Shown piece by piece: positions 32,440 to 32,648 of a DNA stretch of 32,648 nucleotides; within the stretch, counting starts at the first letter, position 1; every line of letters begins with the position of its first letter. Origin of the DNA: an uncultured Alphaproteobacteria bacterium (GTDB lineage Bacteria > Pseudomonadota > Alphaproteobacteria > RF32 > CAG-239); the NCBI GenBank assembly GCA_944391725.1, contig CALXUQ010000018.1:1-32648 (forward strand), read 5' to 3'. The position numbers were made by a program, and so were the translations under genes. Under the pieces are notes generated by a model, which was given only the letters and a program-made list of their open reading frames with translations, was not told the DNA's origin and ran no database searches.

Positions 32440-32648
32440 ATGCTGTTGGGTCTCAAAAAGAATCTGAGATGTATTTGTGCCAACTCGAATCTGCTGTTCG
32501 GGCTGGTTTATTTTGTTTTTATGGGCTATGTTGTTCCCGCCCAAGCGGCGATTTGCTTTTTGCCCGACTGCGCCGACAAGGTGGTGGAAGATGTCAAAGA
32601 CGACAGTGCCGAAAAATGTAAGGCCGAAGGTTATGAAAACTATCAAAA
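32440..32648 (+). CDS. Secreted Cys-containing protein, N-terminal part
   Basis: The frame is open from ATG 32440 to the window end (69 complete codons). Residues 1 to about 36 form a signal peptide: basic LKKNLR, a hydrophobic core LLFGLVYFVFMGYVV, then PAQAA. The mature start reads ICFLPDCADKVVEDVKDD, with two Cys close together and a further Cys in the following KCKAEGYENY segment. The rest lies outside the window. GGAGA precedes the ATG by about 10 nt. I do not recognise the family; the Cys pattern suggests a disulfide-stabilised secreted or surface protein. Confidence 0.6.
   Translation, partial: MLLGLKKNLRCICANSNLLFGLVYFVFMGYVVPAQAAICFLPDCADKVVEDVKDDSAEKCKAEGYENYQ

Noticed and set aside
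1..32648. CRISPR array, prophage or insertion sequence
   Set aside because: No regularly spaced repeats, integrase, transposase or phage structural genes were seen anywhere in the window.

Overview
The window reads as a chromosomal segment of an AT-rich, Gram-negative alphaproteobacterium. The outer membrane is shown by LolA, a porin with a C-terminal Phe and an LpoA-like lipoprotein. The lineage is inferred from gene orders familiar in Alphaproteobacteria: mutM / enoyl-CoA hydratase / rpsT / dnaA; a mannose-type EIIA next to HPr; ialB next to rlmN; gpmI-envC-ctpA-divergent polysaccharide deacetylase-rppH; and ffs-dnaX-ybaB-recR. A low-GC uncultured (for example gut-associated) alphaproteobacterium fits, but the species cannot be named from this sequence.

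Layout. 1-2871: a divergent partial gene, then mutM, a small exported protein, an enoyl-CoA hydratase-like gene and rpsT with its terminator. 2789-3264: a 476-bp spacer with a 91-bp element bounded by 16-bp perfect inverted repeats and a structured dnaA leader. 3265-7236: dnaA (own terminator), then dnaN-recF from its own promoter. 7268-9393: an apparent operon of an unknown gene, EIIA(Man), HPr and an orphan beta-class adenine methyltransferase. 9398-11166: the least explained part, with a 468-aa HExxH protein on its own promoter and a 41-aa peptide ending in Gly-Cys repeats followed by a terminator. 11215-18332: lolA-xthA, a minus-strand porin plus atypical response regulator, an unknown coiled-coil gene, ialB-rlmN, cca and an orphan ribbon-helix-helix gene. 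18421-26186: a class A penicillin-binding protein, then the gpmI-envC-ctpA-deacetylase-rppH cluster. 26203-27903 (minus): rsmI-yraN, a structured RNA candidate with complementary hairpin loops and its own terminator, and a small HTH-like gene. 27988-32215: lpoA, SRP RNA, dnaX, ybaB, recR. 32440-end: the start of a Cys-containing secreted protein.

Most genes are housekeeping: replication initiation and clamp/loader (dnaA, dnaN, dnaX), repair (mutM, recF, recR, xthA), translation and RNA processing (rpsT, rlmN, rsmI, cca, rppH, ffs), and cell-wall synthesis and remodelling (PBP1A, envC, ctpA, lpoA). The points most worth following are the minus-strand RNA at 26490-26670, two poly-A tracts in dnaX where slippage in either direction meets a nearby stop, the HExxH protein with its neighbouring Gly-Cys peptide, and key-residue changes in MutM and the enoyl-CoA hydratase.
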